Positions 25,301-35,440 of a stretch of DNA of 64,000 bases are shown one piece after another; position 1 is the first letter of the stretch, and the number at the start of each line of letters is the position of its first letter. The DNA lies in the NCBI GenBank assembly GCA_021232515.1, contig JAJPOQ010000108.1, positions 1 to 64,000 of the forward strand, given 5' to 3'. The notes under the pieces were generated by a model. It was not told the origin of the DNA, ran no database searches, and saw nothing but the letters and a program-made list of their open reading frames with translations. The stretch is from Lentisphaeraceae bacterium (GTDB lineage: Bacteria; Verrucomicrobiota; Lentisphaeria; Lentisphaerales; Lentisphaeraceae). Position numbers and translations under genes: made by a program.

Positions 25301-26623
25301 TTAGTAGTTAGTAAAGTTAAGAGACTCGTCTAAACGAGGGTCTTTAACTGGAACTAGGTTAACGTTTTTAAGGTTGAATAAGAATCCACCAAAGAAGATC
25401 AAGCCCATACCAACCGCGATAAGAACATCGTTGAATCCAAAAGCAGGATTAGTAACGCTTGGGAAAGTAAGAGTCGGCATGATGACCCAGTAGAAGTGTA
25501 GGTAACTAGCTACCAACATCCAAACAGCCATGATCATACAAGTAACTTTGTTTCTCTTTACGTGACGAGACATAAGTAGGATAAAAGGAAGGATGAAGTG
25601 AATCACTGGAATAGCGATTGACCAGTTTTTCCAACCTAGAGAACCATCTTCGTGCTGCCATCTGTGTAGGTACCAAATAGTTTCTTCCGGGATGTTCGGG
25701 TAACGAATAAGGATGAACTGTGAAAATGACACGTAAGCCCAGAAGATAATGAAGGCAAACATAAATTTACCCATATCGTGGTAGTGCTCAGTTGTCACAG
25801 CACCTTTTAGGTAGCCGCGTTTTTGTAGGAAGAATGAAGAAATGATCAAACAAGCCATAAGACCGATGAATCCACTAGCGAAGTAGATCACACCAAAGAT
25901 GGTTGAGAACCAAGCGTAGTCTAGAGACATCATCCAATCAAATGAAGCAAAAGTTAAAGATAGAGCGAAGAACGGCATAGCACCGGCACTTACTTTACCC
26001 ATCTTGATAGTAGTCGCAGCTTCACCGTGACTGTCTTGAGCGACAGAGTTTTTCCACATAAATAGAGCAAGTACAATCCAGACCAAGAAGTAGATACCAA
26101 CGCGGATTTTGAAAAATCCAGCTTCAAGGTATTTATGCTTGTGGATTAGAACATGTTCTAAGTGGTGTTGAAGCTTTACATCGTCAATTGAGTCAATACG
26201 ACCAGTTGTTAGATGTGCTTCGCCGCCAGCATGTGCTGTATCAGATGACTCAGCGTGTGCTTCAGCGTGTGAACCAGAATCGGCCCAAGCGTAGATTTTG
26301 TCGATGTTCATAAAGATAGGAGCAAAAAGAACCAACATTACGAGAATGTTCTTCATGAAACCTTCAGCAAGTCTTCTAACAACTACACTCCAACCAGCTC
26401 TTGTGAGATGCTGAAGCATAACGAAAAACAAGCCACCAAGTGCGATACTTAGGTAGAACATAAATGAGGTAAGGTAAGAGTGAAGACCGTGACCAGTCTT
26501 GCTCATAGAGAAGCCGCCAAATATAACACCAGCACCGACCACGATAAGACCGATTGCTAGGCCGCCCCATTTTGCACCTGGAGCTTTGACGCTTTCTGAA
26601 TCTAATTTATTTCCGTGTGCCAT
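25301..26623 (-). CDS. actF: Alternative complex III membrane subunit ActF
   Basis: The 440-residue integral membrane protein has about ten helices and resembles the NrfD-like subunit of alternative complex III. Visible segments are FFVMLQHLTRAGWSVVVRRLAEGFM, FFKIRVGIYFLVWIVL and SLDYAWFSTIFGVIYFASGF. A His-rich periplasmic loop (HAEAHAESSDTAHAGGEAH) precedes the fourth helix. It is thought to bind quinone or help anchor the complex. It is adjacent to actE with a 1-base overlap. Confidence 0.9.
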   Translation of the reverse strand: MAHGNKLDSESVKAPGAKWGGLAIGLIVVGAGVIFGGFSMSKTGHGLHSYLTSFMFYLSIALGGLFFVMLQHLTRAGWSVVVRRLAEGFMKNILVMLVLFAPIFMNIDKIYAWADSGSHAEAHAESSDTAHAGGEAHLTTGRIDSIDDVKLQHHLEHVLIHKHKYLEAGFFKIRVGIYFLVWIVLALFMWKNSVAQDSHGEAATTIKMGKVSAGAMPFFALSLTFASFDWMMSLDYAWFSTIFGVIYFASGFIGLMACLIISSFFLQKRGYLKGAVTTEHYHDMGKFMFAFIIFWAYVSFSQFILIRYPNIPEETIWYLHRWQHEDGSLGWKNWSIAIPVIHFILPFILLMSRHVKRNKVTCMIMAVWMLVASYLHFYWVIMPTLTFPSVTNPAFGFNDVLIAVGMGLIFFGGFLFNLKNVNLVPVKDPRLDESLNFTNY

Positions 26624-27273
26624 TATTTATTTCCCGTTTCAGCTACTGGTTTAGCAAATGCAGGATCAGCAGCAGCTTTTTGTAAAACTTTTACGTAAGC
26701 GACAATCGCCCAACGGTCTCTTACTTTGATTTGATAAGCATATGAAGGCATAACTGCACCACCAATATTTATTGCTTTATAAATCTGACCTAGTGGAGCT
26801 TTGTAGTTAGCAGTAGAGATGTCCAGAACATTCGGGAAACCTCTTTGAGCAACTAAACCTTTGCCGTTACCAAGACTACCATGACAAGGAGTACAGTAGA
26901 TCTCGTAGCGCTCTTTACCTCTAGCAAGTAGAGATGCTGTATCTTTGAAACCGAGTCTATCAAGACTTGGCATCTTATCTACAGGTTGATTGTTTGAATC
27001 AAGTCCTTGGTAGAATTCAGAGTCAGCTTTAAGATAGTCTGCGCCATTTCTAACATATTGATCGCCAAGAGGGATAGTTCCTTCAACAGGAGCTCTCATA
27101 GTACCGCCATCTTCAAAGAAGCTACCTTCTTCTTGTGGCTTATACTTTTCTTGAAGGTCCAAGTTTGGATTCAAGTGAATTGGTGTTTTCTTGGATTCGC
27201 TTCCACGACAACCGAAGAGAACAACAGCACTGAAGACGATTAAGGCTGCCTTACTCAGTGATTTGATTGACAT
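26623..27273 (-). CDS. actE: Alternative complex III monoheme cytochrome c ActE
   Basis: I start this at the ATG at 27273, with a GGAGG site upstream. The longer open frame to 27423 would read through actD. The 216-residue protein then begins with a lipoprotein signal ending in LFGC and carries a single CTPCH heme site (about 127-131) with a Met ligand near GGAVMPSY. ActE is the monoheme subunit that transfers electrons towards the oxidase. The gene overlaps the actD stop by 23 bases. Confidence 0.92.
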   Translation of the reverse strand: MSIKSLSKAALIVFSAVVLFGCRGSESKKTPIHLNPNLDLQEKYKPQEEGSFFEDGGTMRAPVEGTIPLGDQYVRNGADYLKADSEFYQGLDSNNQPVDKMPSLDRLGFKDTASLLARGKERYEIYCTPCHGSLGNGKGLVAQRGFPNVLDISTANYKAPLGQIYKAINIGGAVMPSYAYQIKVRDRWAIVAYVKVLQKAAADPAFAKPVAETGNK

Positions 27274-27820
27274 TTTCGCCTCCAGCTTTTTCAAAAAGTT
27301 CTTTGATTTTCGCTTCATTGTAAAGTGGATCGTCAGATTCAACACAAAGGAAGAAACCGTCATCAGACACTTTAGCAAATGAATCATGGGTGAAAAGAGG
27401 GTGATAAAGTTTTGGTAAACCATTAAGACCGATCATTCCAAAAACAGCACCGAATGCTGATAGTAAGATAGTTGTTTCAAAGATAACTGGGATAAATTCG
27501 TAGATACCTTCGAAGCTGTCAGGCTTACCAGAGATGATCATTTTATAACCACCTTCGATTCCAAATAACCAAGTCTCACTGCTTGACCATGTACTTAGGC
27601 AGATACCGATAGTCATACCAGTTATACCACAAGCAAGAATTATCCAAGGAAGGATAGTTGCTTTAAGGCCCATAGCTTCATCCATACCGTGAATTGGAAA
27701 TGGAGTGTAGACTTCAAACTTTTTGAATCCCGCATCGCGGAATGTTTCCGCAGCGTGGTAGATCTCTTTAGGAGTTTTGAACTCAGAGACGATACCGTGA
27801 ATTTTTTCTTCTTTAGCCAT
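27251..27820 (-). CDS. actD: Alternative complex III subunit ActD (DUF3341)
   Basis: The 189-residue protein has an N-terminal domain with the family segment YHAAETFRDAGFKKFEVYTPFPIHGMDEAMG. Two membrane helices follow at about 58-78 and 105-128. ActD is an integral structural subunit of the complex. It shares a base with actC on one side and overlaps actE by 23 bases on the other. Confidence 0.93.
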   Translation of the reverse strand: MAKEEKIHGIVSEFKTPKEIYHAAETFRDAGFKKFEVYTPFPIHGMDEAMGLKATILPWIILACGITGMTIGICLSTWSSSETWLFGIEGGYKMIISGKPDSFEGIYEFIPVIFETTILLSAFGAVFGMIGLNGLPKLYHPLFTHDSFAKVSDDGFFLCVESDDPLYNEAKIKELFEKAGGENVNQITE

Positions 27821-29211
27821 TAATGTTCCTCCCCGTGGTGTGGATCAGCTTCCGGCATAACGATTTTAACCTCGGCTATAGCAACCATTGGTACAAATCT
27901 TAAGAATAGTAGAAGTAGTGTTAGGAAAAGTCCCCAACTACCGACAAAGATCGATACGTCCCAGAATGTTGGGTGATACTCACCCCAGCTGGAAGGCATA
28001 AAGTCTCGGTGAAGTGTCATGGTGATCACGAAACGTTCAAACCACATACCGATATTTACAAAAATTGAGATGATGAACATAGCAACAAGGCTTGTTCTGA
28101 TTTTCTTAAACCAGAATAACTGAGGTGAGATAACGTTACATGTTACCATGATCCAGTAGGCCCAGCCAAATGGTTCACCAAAAGCACGGTTTACAAAGGC
28201 AAAGACTTCAAGCTCTACACCACTATACCAAGCGATGAAGAATTCCATGCCGTATGCGTAACCAACCATTGTACCTGTTGCCAGGATGATTTTGTTCATG
28301 TTTTCTAAGTGACGTACAGTTATTATCTCTTCTAGATTAAAGATCTTTCTGATCGGTACTAGGAGTGAGATAACCATTGCGAAACCTGAGAATACCGCAC
28401 CTGCCACGAAGTAAGGTGGGAAAATAGTTGTATGCCAACCAGGTAAGTTAGCTACAGCAAAGTCAAATGATACGATTGTGTGTACAGAAAGTACTAGTGG
28501 AGTCGCAAGAGCAGCTAGTGTAGCATAAGCTCTTTCGTATGACTGCCAGTGTCTATTTGCACCAGTCCAACCTAGAGCGCAGATACCGTAAGCGATTTTT
28601 GCAATCTTAGATTTTGCACGGTCTCTTGCAGTTGCGAGGTCAGGAATAAGACCAACATACCAGAAAAGAAGTGAAACTGTTGCATAAGTACTTACCGCGA
28701 ACATATCCCATAAAAGAGGAGAGCGGAAGTTTGGCCATAGTCCCATTTGGTTCGGAAGTGGGAACATCCAGTAGGCTGCCCAAACACGACCAATGTGAAC
28801 ACCAGGGAAAATACCTGCACAAGCAACGGCCATAAGGGTCATAGCTTCGGCAAATCTATTTACACCAGTTCTCCAGTTCTGACGAAGCAGGAAGAGGATC
28901 GCTGAGATAAGAGTACCAGCGTGACCGATACCAACCCAGAATACAAAGTTGACAATCGCCCAACCCCAACCGACTGGGTTATTTACACCCCAGATACCAA
29001 CACCTTCCCAGATGAGGTAGCCGATCGAAATACCGAGTACACTTAGTAGAGATAGAGAAACTCCAAGGCACATCCACCAAATTTTGCTGGTTTTGCCTTC
29101 AATAACGCTGCAGACTTTCTCAGTGACTTGACCGAAGTTTAAGCCACCCTGAACAAGCGCAGTACGCTTATTCGGATTGTCTGCAAATGGATCTAATGCT
29201 GTATCACTCAT
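27820..29211 (-). CDS. actC: Alternative complex III quinol-oxidising membrane subunit ActC
   Basis: The 463-residue NrfD-like protein has about ten helices and is the main quinol-binding subunit. The [19 protein letters not shown] segment and the [23 protein letters not shown] segment are typical of the family. It takes electrons from menaquinol or ubiquinol to the Fe-S subunit ActB. Its start overlaps the actB stop by one base. Confidence 0.95.
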   Translation of the reverse strand: MSDTALDPFADNPNKRTALVQGGLNFGQVTEKVCSVIEGKTSKIWWMCLGVSLSLLSVLGISIGYLIWEGVGIWGVNNPVGWGWAIVNFVFWVGIGHAGTLISAILFLLRQNWRTGVNRFAEAMTLMAVACAGIFPGVHIGRVWAAYWMFPLPNQMGLWPNFRSPLLWDMFAVSTYATVSLLFWYVGLIPDLATARDRAKSKIAKIAYGICALGWTGANRHWQSYERAYATLAALATPLVLSVHTIVSFDFAVANLPGWHTTIFPPYFVAGAVFSGFAMVISLLVPIRKIFNLEEIITVRHLENMNKIILATGTMVGYAYGMEFFIAWYSGVELEVFAFVNRAFGEPFGWAYWIMVTCNVISPQLFWFKKIRTSLVAMFIISIFVNIGMWFERFVITMTLHRDFMPSSWGEYHPTFWDVSIFVGSWGLFLTLLLLFLRFVPMVAIAEVKIVMPEADPHHGEEH

Positions 29212-32200
29212 TAGCTATTACCTTTTGCAAGTTTTTCACTTGGATTACTGACTTTACCAAGGAAGCTTGTTCTCGGTCTAACGTTAAGATGTGGAAGAAG
29301 AGTGTAGTTACGCGCTTCTTTTTGCATCTTAGAAACTGCACTAGTTTCATCGTTTTGATTACCGAAAGTGATTGCTTTAGTAGGACATGCTTGAGCACAA
29401 GCAGTCGTGAAAGAATTGATGATAGACTCATCTTTTCTAACTTTAGCATCAATCTTAGCTTCGTTAATTCTTTGAACACAGTAAGTACATTTTTCCATAA
29501 CACCACGAGAACGAACTGTAACGTTTGGATTGTGAACCATCTTTTGTACTTCAAAGCGTTTGTCTTTGAAATCTTCTTGGAAATTGAAGTAGTTAAAGCG
29601 ACGTACTTTGAACGGACAGTTATTTAAACAATAACGAGTACCGATACAACGGTTATAAACCATGTCGTTCAGACCTTCAGGGCTGTGTTGAGTAGCTGCA
29701 ACAGGACAAACCTGTTCACAAGGTGCTTCTTCACACTGCATACAAGGTACTGGTTGGTGTAGTGCACCAACTTCTAAGTCGTGTAGGTCAACTTTATTGG
29801 CTTCTTTGTTCTCATCGAACTTGTCGCCTTCACCATACCAACTTTGAACTTCAGAGTCTTTACCACTGTAGAAGTAACGGTCCATGCGAATCCAGTGCAT
29901 TTCACGGCCTTCGCTAACTCTTTCTTTACCTACTACAGGGATGTTGTTTTCAGCCTGACATGCAACTGTACATGTACCGCAACCTACACATGAGTTAAGG
30001 TCGATGACCATACCCCATTGGAGATCTGCTTCTTTGAACTCTTTTCTGTCAGAGTACATTTTAGGAGCAACTGTTGCGTACTGATCTTCAAGTTTATTTT
30101 TAACTGTCGCTTCGTAGTCGTTGTCGAAGTCTGCAAGTGTAACTTCTTTAGCTAAGTCACGATCTTCCATTGCCCAGTGATCCTGAGTAGTAACTAAGTC
30201 GCCTTGGCCTGAGCCTTTAGTAACTTTAGCACCGACAAATGAAAGACTGTCGCGTTTGCGAAGTGGGTAAGCGTTGAAGCCACGATCAGTGTACTCGACG
30301 TACTCTCTATCGTCACTTTGCTCACCAAGTTCGCTACGACCGTAACCGAGTGTAACTGCAACAGTGTTATCTGCCATACCAGGAACAACCCAAACAGGAA
30401 CGTTTAAGTTTTCGCCGTTAGCGGATATTGAAATGATGTCTCTTGGTTGTACTTCAAGATCTTCAGCAGTTTTATAACTCACTAAAGCTGCGTTGTCCCA
30501 AACTAGTTTAGTGATTGGGTCAGGTAGTTCCTGCATCCAGCCATTGTTTGAGTAGCGACCATCGATAGTGCTGTAATCAGGAGTGAAGATAAGTTCAAAG
30601 TCATTATCAACTGATTTAGCAGTTTTAAGCACAGCGCTTATTTCAGATGGATTAGAACTAGGGATGATGCTGCCATAAGCAGTGTCAGCAAGGTATCCAC
30701 TTTGGATAGACTTTTCCCAGCTCGCTTTATCAAGCTTGTGAGTTTCTTGAACACGTTTGTGATCTTTCTTCGCTTCGAGACCAGTAACTGCAGCGATAAG
30801 CTCAGTTACGCTCATTCCATTAAATAATGGAGCGATAAGAGGCTGTACAAACGAGATTGTACCATCGTAAGATCTTGTGTCACCCCATGATTCTAAGTAG
30901 TGGTTATTTGGAATAACAATACTAGAAGCTTGTGAGGTTTCAGTTGGGAATAAAGTTAGTGTGATAACTTCTTTTGCTTTAGCAAGAGATTCACCGAACT
31001 TAAGATCTGCCGGAGCATCGTAAACTGGGTTGCCGTCTAGAATAACTAGAGTTTCAACCTTATCTGCGATGATGTCATTTTTAAGTAATTGGATTGACTC
31101 AGCAGCGAGGTTTTCGCTTTTTGCTGATTTCTCAGTAATTTTTACTGTGTTGTCAATGTTGCCTAAAGCTGTGTTGATAACAAGACCTAGTAGGTGAACT
31201 GCAGCTGGTTGCTTTTCGCCGACCATAATAACAGATTTACCTTTATTCGCAACAAGCTCTTCAGCAACAGTATCTAGAAATTTGTTTCCAGAAACACTTG
31301 CAGTGAGAGCACCGAAATCTTTAGTTCCAGTATAAGCATCGATAGCTTTCTTAAGGTTTGCGTCAATTGGTAGTTTCGCGGCGATCTTAGAAGCAAGCGC
31401 GAATGCGAAGTCTTGTATCTTACTAGATTTAAGTCTTAGTCTGTGATCCGCGTTTGAACCTGTAACAGAAAAAGCAGCTTCAACAGCATAGAAACGGTTT
31501 TCTAGCTTGTTTTCATACTTTTTGCTTTCTTTGTTTTTGTAGATTCTACGGCTTTCAGCATAGTCCTGAAGAAGTTTGACAGAGTTTCTTTCAGTCATCA
31601 TGAAGTCACTGTCTAGTGCAACGATGGTTGCAGCTTTAGTCAGATCGTAGTTGACTTGGTTGTCATACTTATCAGCACTTAAGTAAGTCTTAAGAGCACT
31701 TGCAGAGTTATCGTCATTTAGAGCTTCCCAAGTATGCCATTTTGCATTTGGAAGAGCTTTCTTTGCTTCGTTGATAACAGCTAGCTGAGTAGGAGAAGTA
31801 ACAGGCGATCCAAGGAATGAAAGACCAGCGCCTTTACTTTCTTTGTACTTCTTTGCTAGCTCAGCAAGATGTGCTTTGAGTGCTTTAAGGTTCTTTTGGC
31901 TAGACTTGCGGAACTCAGGAGACATACCCTTAGAAAAATCAGCTTCAGGAATCTCGTTAGTCTTAACAGATTTCTGTCTGAATGGGTTGTATAGATCTAA
32001 AATGTCAGCTTGTGCAGCAGAGTCAGTTGATCCGTTGTTCGCAGGGTGGCCAGGAAGACCTTCGATTTTCGTTGGACGGCCAGCATCACTCTTAACCATA
32101 AGACCAAGGGAGCCTCTAGATCTAGGAGATGATGTAGCTATATAAACTGATTTACCAGGGATAATATCTTCTGGAGCCTTGGTGTAAGGCATGATTTTCT

Positions 32201-32417
32201 CTTCTGGACGGCGACAACCTGTCATACCACCAGCTAGAGCAAAACTTGCAGCCATAACTTTCATGAAGCCACGGCGTGAGAACGGGTCTGACATCTCAGA
32301 CGAGCCTTCAGGGAATTCTCTATGGAGGTATTCCTTGAAGTCAGCAGAGCCTTCTAGTTCTTCGAGGCTGCGCCAGTATGTTTTCCCGTTTTCTTTATTT
32401 CCATTTAACGGTGACAT
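29211..32417 (-). CDS. actB: Alternative complex III Fe-S/molybdopterin-like subunit ActB
   Basis: I use the ATG at 32417, nine bases after a GAGGA site, giving 1068 residues. Twin arginines in SRRGFMK (48-53) and a following hydrophobic stretch form a Tat signal that ends in GGMTGC, so it may also be lipid-anchored. A molybdopterin oxidoreductase-like domain (about 70-750) is followed by a ferredoxin-like part with four Cys clusters ([27 protein letters not shown]). This is the fused ActB arrangement. Its start lies within the last codons of actA. Confidence 0.95.
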   Translation of the reverse strand: MSPLNGNKENGKTYWRSLEELEGSADFKEYLHREFPEGSSEMSDPFSRRGFMKVMAASFALAGGMTGCRRPEEKIMPYTKAPEDIIPGKSVYIATSSPRSRGSLGLMVKSDAGRPTKIEGLPGHPANNGSTDSAAQADILDLYNPFRQKSVKTNEIPEADFSKGMSPEFRKSSQKNLKALKAHLAELAKKYKESKGAGLSFLGSPVTSPTQLAVINEAKKALPNAKWHTWEALNDDNSASALKTYLSADKYDNQVNYDLTKAATIVALDSDFMMTERNSVKLLQDYAESRRIYKNKESKKYENKLENRFYAVEAAFSVTGSNADHRLRLKSSKIQDFAFALASKIAAKLPIDANLKKAIDAYTGTKDFGALTASVSGNKFLDTVAEELVANKGKSVIMVGEKQPAAVHLLGLVINTALGNIDNTVKITEKSAKSENLAAESIQLLKNDIIADKVETLVILDGNPVYDAPADLKFGESLAKAKEVITLTLFPTETSQASSIVIPNNHYLESWGDTRSYDGTISFVQPLIAPLFNGMSVTELIAAVTGLEAKKDHKRVQETHKLDKASWEKSIQSGYLADTAYGSIIPSSNPSEISAVLKTAKSVDNDFELIFTPDYSTIDGRYSNNGWMQELPDPITKLVWDNAALVSYKTAEDLEVQPRDIISISANGENLNVPVWVVPGMADNTVAVTLGYGRSELGEQSDDREYVEYTDRGFNAYPLRKRDSLSFVGAKVTKGSGQGDLVTTQDHWAMEDRDLAKEVTLADFDNDYEATVKNKLEDQYATVAPKMYSDRKEFKEADLQWGMVIDLNSCVGCGTCTVACQAENNIPVVGKERVSEGREMHWIRMDRYFYSGKDSEVQSWYGEGDKFDENKEANKVDLHDLEVGALHQPVPCMQCEEAPCEQVCPVAATQHSPEGLNDMVYNRCIGTRYCLNNCPFKVRRFNYFNFQEDFKDKRFEVQKMVHNPNVTVRSRGVMEKCTYCVQRINEAKIDAKVRKDESIINSFTTACAQACPTKAITFGNQNDETSAVSKMQKEARNYTLLPHLNVRPRTSFLGKVSNPSEKLAKGNS

Positions 32418-33133
32418 GCGCTGCATTCCTCAGGAGGGTTAAGTTTTTTGGATTCAAGAAGTGATTTTTTGAAGTCAGCTTCTTTTGAAATTTCTTCGTT
32501 AGACCAGTTCCACTGCATGTCTGTGATGTCAACATGTTCAGGTCGAACATGATCTTCGTAGTTTCTGTGACAGTCTAGACACCAGAACATTGTTAGTGGT
32601 TTTTCCTGTTTAACTACAGGCATTTGATCAATACGACCATGACACTCAACACAGCCAACATTGGCATTTACGTGAGCACTGTGATCGAAATAAGCATAGT
32701 CTGGTACGTTGTGGATTCTTACCCAAGGAATTGGCTTGAGGTAATCGTCGTTTTCAACTTTAACTTTTACAACTTCGCCACCAACCTTTTCATCGACTTC
32801 GATATATTTTTCGAAACGATTGCGTAAGATGTCGAGCACTGGGCTTTCTTTCTTTACGTGTTTGTGACAGTTCATACATACCTGGGCAGGTGGAACTGTT
32901 GCGTGAGGTGATTTCTCTACGTTAGTATGACAGTAACGACAATCGATGCCCATCTCGCCAGCGTGAAGTTGGTGAGAAAACGGAATCGGTTGGTCTGGTT
33001 TATAGCCAACAGAGAGGTGCGCGTCTGTAAAATAAAAATTGAATATCAGTACAATACCAATGACAGACGGGAGGGCTGTTAAAAAAATAACAGGTTTAAG
33101 ATCGTCTATTCCCTTGGGGAAAATCGGTTTCAA
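32405..33133 (-). CDS. actA: Alternative complex III pentaheme cytochrome c ActA
   Basis: The 242-residue protein has five CXXCH heme sites (CRYCH, CMNCH, CVECH, CLDCH and CSACH at the C-terminus). An N-terminal membrane helix anchors it. This matches the pentaheme ActA subunit that passes electrons in alternative complex III. The start is a TTG with an AAGGA site 7 bases before it. It is the first gene of the 13-kb respiratory operon. Confidence 0.95.
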   Translation of the reverse strand: MKPIFPKGIDDLKPVIFLTALPSVIGIVLIFNFYFTDAHLSVGYKPDQPIPFSHQLHAGEMGIDCRYCHTNVEKSPHATVPPAQVCMNCHKHVKKESPVLDILRNRFEKYIEVDEKVGGEVVKVKVENDDYLKPIPWVRIHNVPDYAYFDHSAHVNANVGCVECHGRIDQMPVVKQEKPLTMFWCLDCHRNYEDHVRPEHVDITDMQWNWSNEEISKEADFKKSLLESKKLNPPEECSACHR

Positions 33134-33230
33134 TTTAGATTCCTTGGATTAATTAGAGTTCATGTCCATCGAATAATCGGGCCAATAATACATTCATCGA
33201 AGTTATTTTCAACACTTTTATCGTATTTTT

Positions 33231-33262
33231 TTGCCCTTGAGAATATCATTTAAATAGGGCAA
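33231..33262. promoter_or_regulatory. Inverted repeat at the actA transcription start
   Basis: TTGCCCT (33231-33237) and AGGGCAA (33256-33262) form a perfect inverted repeat with an 18-base spacer. It begins at the -10 box and covers the predicted start site of the act operon, so it could be an operator or a 5-prime RNA hairpin. The role is inferred from position. Confidence 0.4.
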
Positions 33263-33290
33263 TTTTATACTTATATCATATATTCGTCAA
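33262..33290 (-). promoter_or_regulatory. Sigma-70-like promoter for the act-cta operon
   Basis: On the minus strand TTGACG (33285-33290) is 17 bases from TAAAAT (33262-33267). Each differs from consensus by one base. Transcription would start near 33255, giving a leader of about 120 bases before actA. Confidence 0.65.
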
Positions 33291-33465
33291 GAGGTGCTCA
33301 AGCTATTATAAAATTAGGTGTTTTATATGCTCTTACAATCATGTAAACTTTAGATTTTCTCAAATAAACAAATAGTCTTTAGACAGATAGTTTGTGGAAT
33401 GTTTATTGTTTGGGTTTTCACAGTTTAAAGATCATATATATTCTCAAAAAATTTGGAAGATATTT

Positions 33466-34347
33466 ATGAAGTTGACTGACCTAGTTGGTAATACGCCAAT
33501 GGTTAAACTTGAACGCTTGGTCGATAACCCGGCGGTTGAAGTTTTTGTGAAGCTCGAAGGTACTAATCCCGGCGGCAGTGTCAAAGATAGGGCTGCTTTA
33601 TCGATGATTGAAGGTGCCGAAAGTCGTGGAGAGCTAAAAGCTGGCGTTCGCATAATCGAAGCAACCAGTGGTAATACAGGAATCGCTTTAGCGATGATCG
33701 CATTGTCTAAAGGTTACGAGATGGAACTTGTCATGCCAGCAAGCGCAACAAGAGAGCGTGTTATGATCATGGAGGCATATGGTGCTAAAGTGACTTTAAC
33801 TCCAGCAGAGAAGTCTATGGAGGGTGCGATTGATTATGCTCGTGAACAAGTTGCCAAAGGCGGTTGCATCATGTTGAATCAATTCGGTAATGAAGATAAT
33901 CCACTGGCGCACTATCGCGGAACTGGCCCTGAAATATGGCGTGATACTGATGGTAAGATCACTCACTTTGTTTCATCAATGGGGACGACTGGTACCATTA
34001 TGGGTGTCTCAAAGTATTTAAAAGAACAGAGCGAAGCGGTAAATATTGTTGGTGTTCAGCCCGGAGAAGGGGCCAAGATCCCAGGAATACGACGTTGGCC
34101 GAAAGAGTATTTGCCGACGATTTTCGATGAAACTCGCGTTGATCAAGTTATAGATGTTACACAAGAAGAAGCAGAAGAAGCTACTCGAGAGCTTTGTCGT
34201 AAGGAAGGAATTTTTTGTGGGATGAGTGCTGGCGGTGCTGTAGCAGCGGCATTGAAATTAGCAAAAACTCTTGAAAGTGGCGTTCTTGTTGCCATTATTC
34301 CTGACAGAGGCGATAAGTACTTATCAACAGATTTATTTAAGAATTAA
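33466..34347 (+). CDS. cysM: Cysteine synthase B
   Basis: The 293-residue PLP enzyme carries the cofactor lysine in GSVKDRAALS (about residue 39), the EATSGNTGIALAM substrate loop and the FVSSMGTTGTIMGVS phosphate-binding loop. The FCGMSAGGAV motif and the IRRWPKEYLP segment match the CysM type rather than CysK. It makes cysteine from O-acetylserine (or O-phosphoserine) and sulfide or thiosulfate. I start at the ATG at 33466 with a GGAAGA site. The rhodanese gene follows 10 bases downstream. Confidence 0.93.
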   Translation: MKLTDLVGNTPMVKLERLVDNPAVEVFVKLEGTNPGGSVKDRAALSMIEGAESRGELKAGVRIIEATSGNTGIALAMIALSKGYEMELVMPASATRERVMIMEAYGAKVTLTPAEKSMEGAIDYAREQVAKGGCIMLNQFGNEDNPLAHYRGTGPEIWRDTDGKITHFVSSMGTTGTIMGVSKYLKEQSEAVNIVGVQPGEGAKIPGIRRWPKEYLPTIFDETRVDQVIDVTQEEAEEATRELCRKEGIFCGMSAGGAVAAALKLAKTLESGVLVAIIPDRGDKYLSTDLFKN

Positions 34348-34357
34348 GAGGTTAGTG

Positions 34358-34663
34358 ATGGAACATTTAGAAACTTTAAAGAAAGAATTGGCTGAGGGAA
34401 AAGCTCAGCTACTAGACGTTAGAGAATATAATGAGTGGCAGCAAGGTCACTTAAAGCAGGCGCAACTAGTGCCTTTATCTCAACTTGAGGGTTTTCAAGA
34501 ACCTGATGATGCTGAGATGGATGTTAAAACTTATATACATTGTCGTAGTGGTCAGAGAGTTCAGATGGCTAAGCCTATCCTAGAAGAAATGGGTTTTGAT
34601 GAAGTTATCGCTCTTTCTGAAGGTTTTACTGATCTTGCAGCAGCTGGATTTGAGGTAGAATAA
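34358..34663 (+). CDS. Single-domain rhodanese
   Basis: The 101-residue cytoplasmic protein has one rhodanese domain: LLDVREYNEWQQGHL near the start and the active-site loop IHCRSGQRV, with the persulfide Cys near residue 68. I start at the ATG at 34358, which has an AAGAGG site; a longer frame overlaps cysM. It probably carries sulfane sulfur, in line with the cysM gene upstream and the OsmC-like gene that follows with a TAATG overlap. Confidence 0.9.
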   Translation: MEHLETLKKELAEGKAQLLDVREYNEWQQGHLKQAQLVPLSQLEGFQEPDDAEMDVKTYIHCRSGQRVQMAKPILEEMGFDEVIALSEGFTDLAAAGFEVE

Positions 34664-35082
34664 TGGCTGAAGTTGAAGTGAAGTTAAAGAGAGTCGCTAA
34701 TTGTAATTTTGAAGCGACAAATAGCGATGGTTCTGTAGCTATGATTGACGGACCACCATCTATCGGTGGTGAGAATAAAGGTGTTCGCCCTATGGAAATG
34801 GTTCTGATGGGACTTGCTGGTTGTAGTTCTATGGACCTTTTACTTATTCTTAGCAAACAGCGCCAAAATCCAGAAGATATAGATGTGACTGTTAAAGGGA
34901 CTCGTGTCGATGAAGTTCCGGCAGTTTACTCAGATATACACATGCACTTTGAAGTTTCTGGCGATGTCTCAGAGAAAAAGCTTCAAAAAGCAGCAGACCT
35001 TTCTGTTGAAAAGTACTGCTCTGTAGTGAAAATGTTGTCTCCAACAGTAAAAATCACTCACAGTGTAAGTTTGAAGTCTTAA
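34663..35082 (+). CDS. OsmC-family protein
   Basis: The 139-residue protein has the OsmC/YhfA fold, with a first conserved Cys in GLAGCSSMDLL and a second Cys in VEKYCSVVKML. OsmC-type proteins reduce organic peroxides or handle thiols, and a YhfA-like role in sulfur metabolism would suit the rhodanese and cysM context. Its start codon overlaps the rhodanese stop by one base, and its end overlaps the convergent small gene by 4 bases. Confidence 0.88.
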   Translation: MAEVEVKLKRVANCNFEATNSDGSVAMIDGPPSIGGENKGVRPMEMVLMGLAGCSSMDLLLILSKQRQNPEDIDVTVKGTRVDEVPAVYSDIHMHFEVSGDVSEKKLQKAADLSVEKYCSVVKMLSPTVKITHSVSLKS

Positions 35083-35360
35083 GAAAGAGTTTTTGCTTTT
35101 TCGATCATTTGTTTCTGTTCCTTCAGTCGAATAATTAAATCGATGTGGGGGATCAGAGACTCTATTTCATGCAGTTTCCTTCTCAATGCATTCCACTCTA
35201 TCAAGCTTAGTTTGCCTGAATCTAAGATGGCGGATTTTATCTCTTCAATGAGAGTGTGGTTTGCCGTTTTTTTATCTTTGTTGTCGATAAAATCGGCAAT
35301 TGCCATTAAGTCATCTATCTCATTCTGAGAAACGATGGCATCTTTGTTAACTTGGTTCAT
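35079..35360 (-). CDS. Small helical protein with a FliM-like N-terminal motif
   Basis: The 93-residue protein is predicted to be mainly helical and has no recognised domain. Residues 9-19 (IVSQNEIDDLM) closely resemble the SQ-x-EID-x-L peptide at the N-terminus of the flagellar switch protein FliM, which binds phosphorylated CheY. No flagellar gene is nearby. The resemblance is suggestive and may be chance in so short a segment. The ribosome site AAGGAGAT before the start supports a real gene. Confidence 0.65.
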   Translation of the reverse strand: MNQVNKDAIVSQNEIDDLMAIADFIDNKDKKTANHTLIEEIKSAILDSGKLSLIEWNALRRKLHEIESLIPHIDLIIRLKEQKQMIEKAKTLS

Positions 35361-35440
35361 AGTTCAAAATCTCCTTGACACTTAAGTATATCAAGAAACT
35401 TATTTGAAGTCAAAAAACGTTTTACTACTAAATACTTAGG

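Larger units (their letters stand above)
33134..33465. other. Divergent intergenic region between actA and cysM
   Basis: This 332-base AT-rich gap separates the divergent actA and cysM genes. It holds a good minus-strand promoter for actA and an inverted repeat (both listed separately). I see no further gene. A GGAAGA ribosome site precedes the cysM ATG at 33466. Confidence 0.6.

Noticed and set aside
27274-27423. Longer start for actE from 27423
   Set aside because: It would run inside actD, while the ATG at 27273 has a ribosome site and opens a lipoprotein signal.
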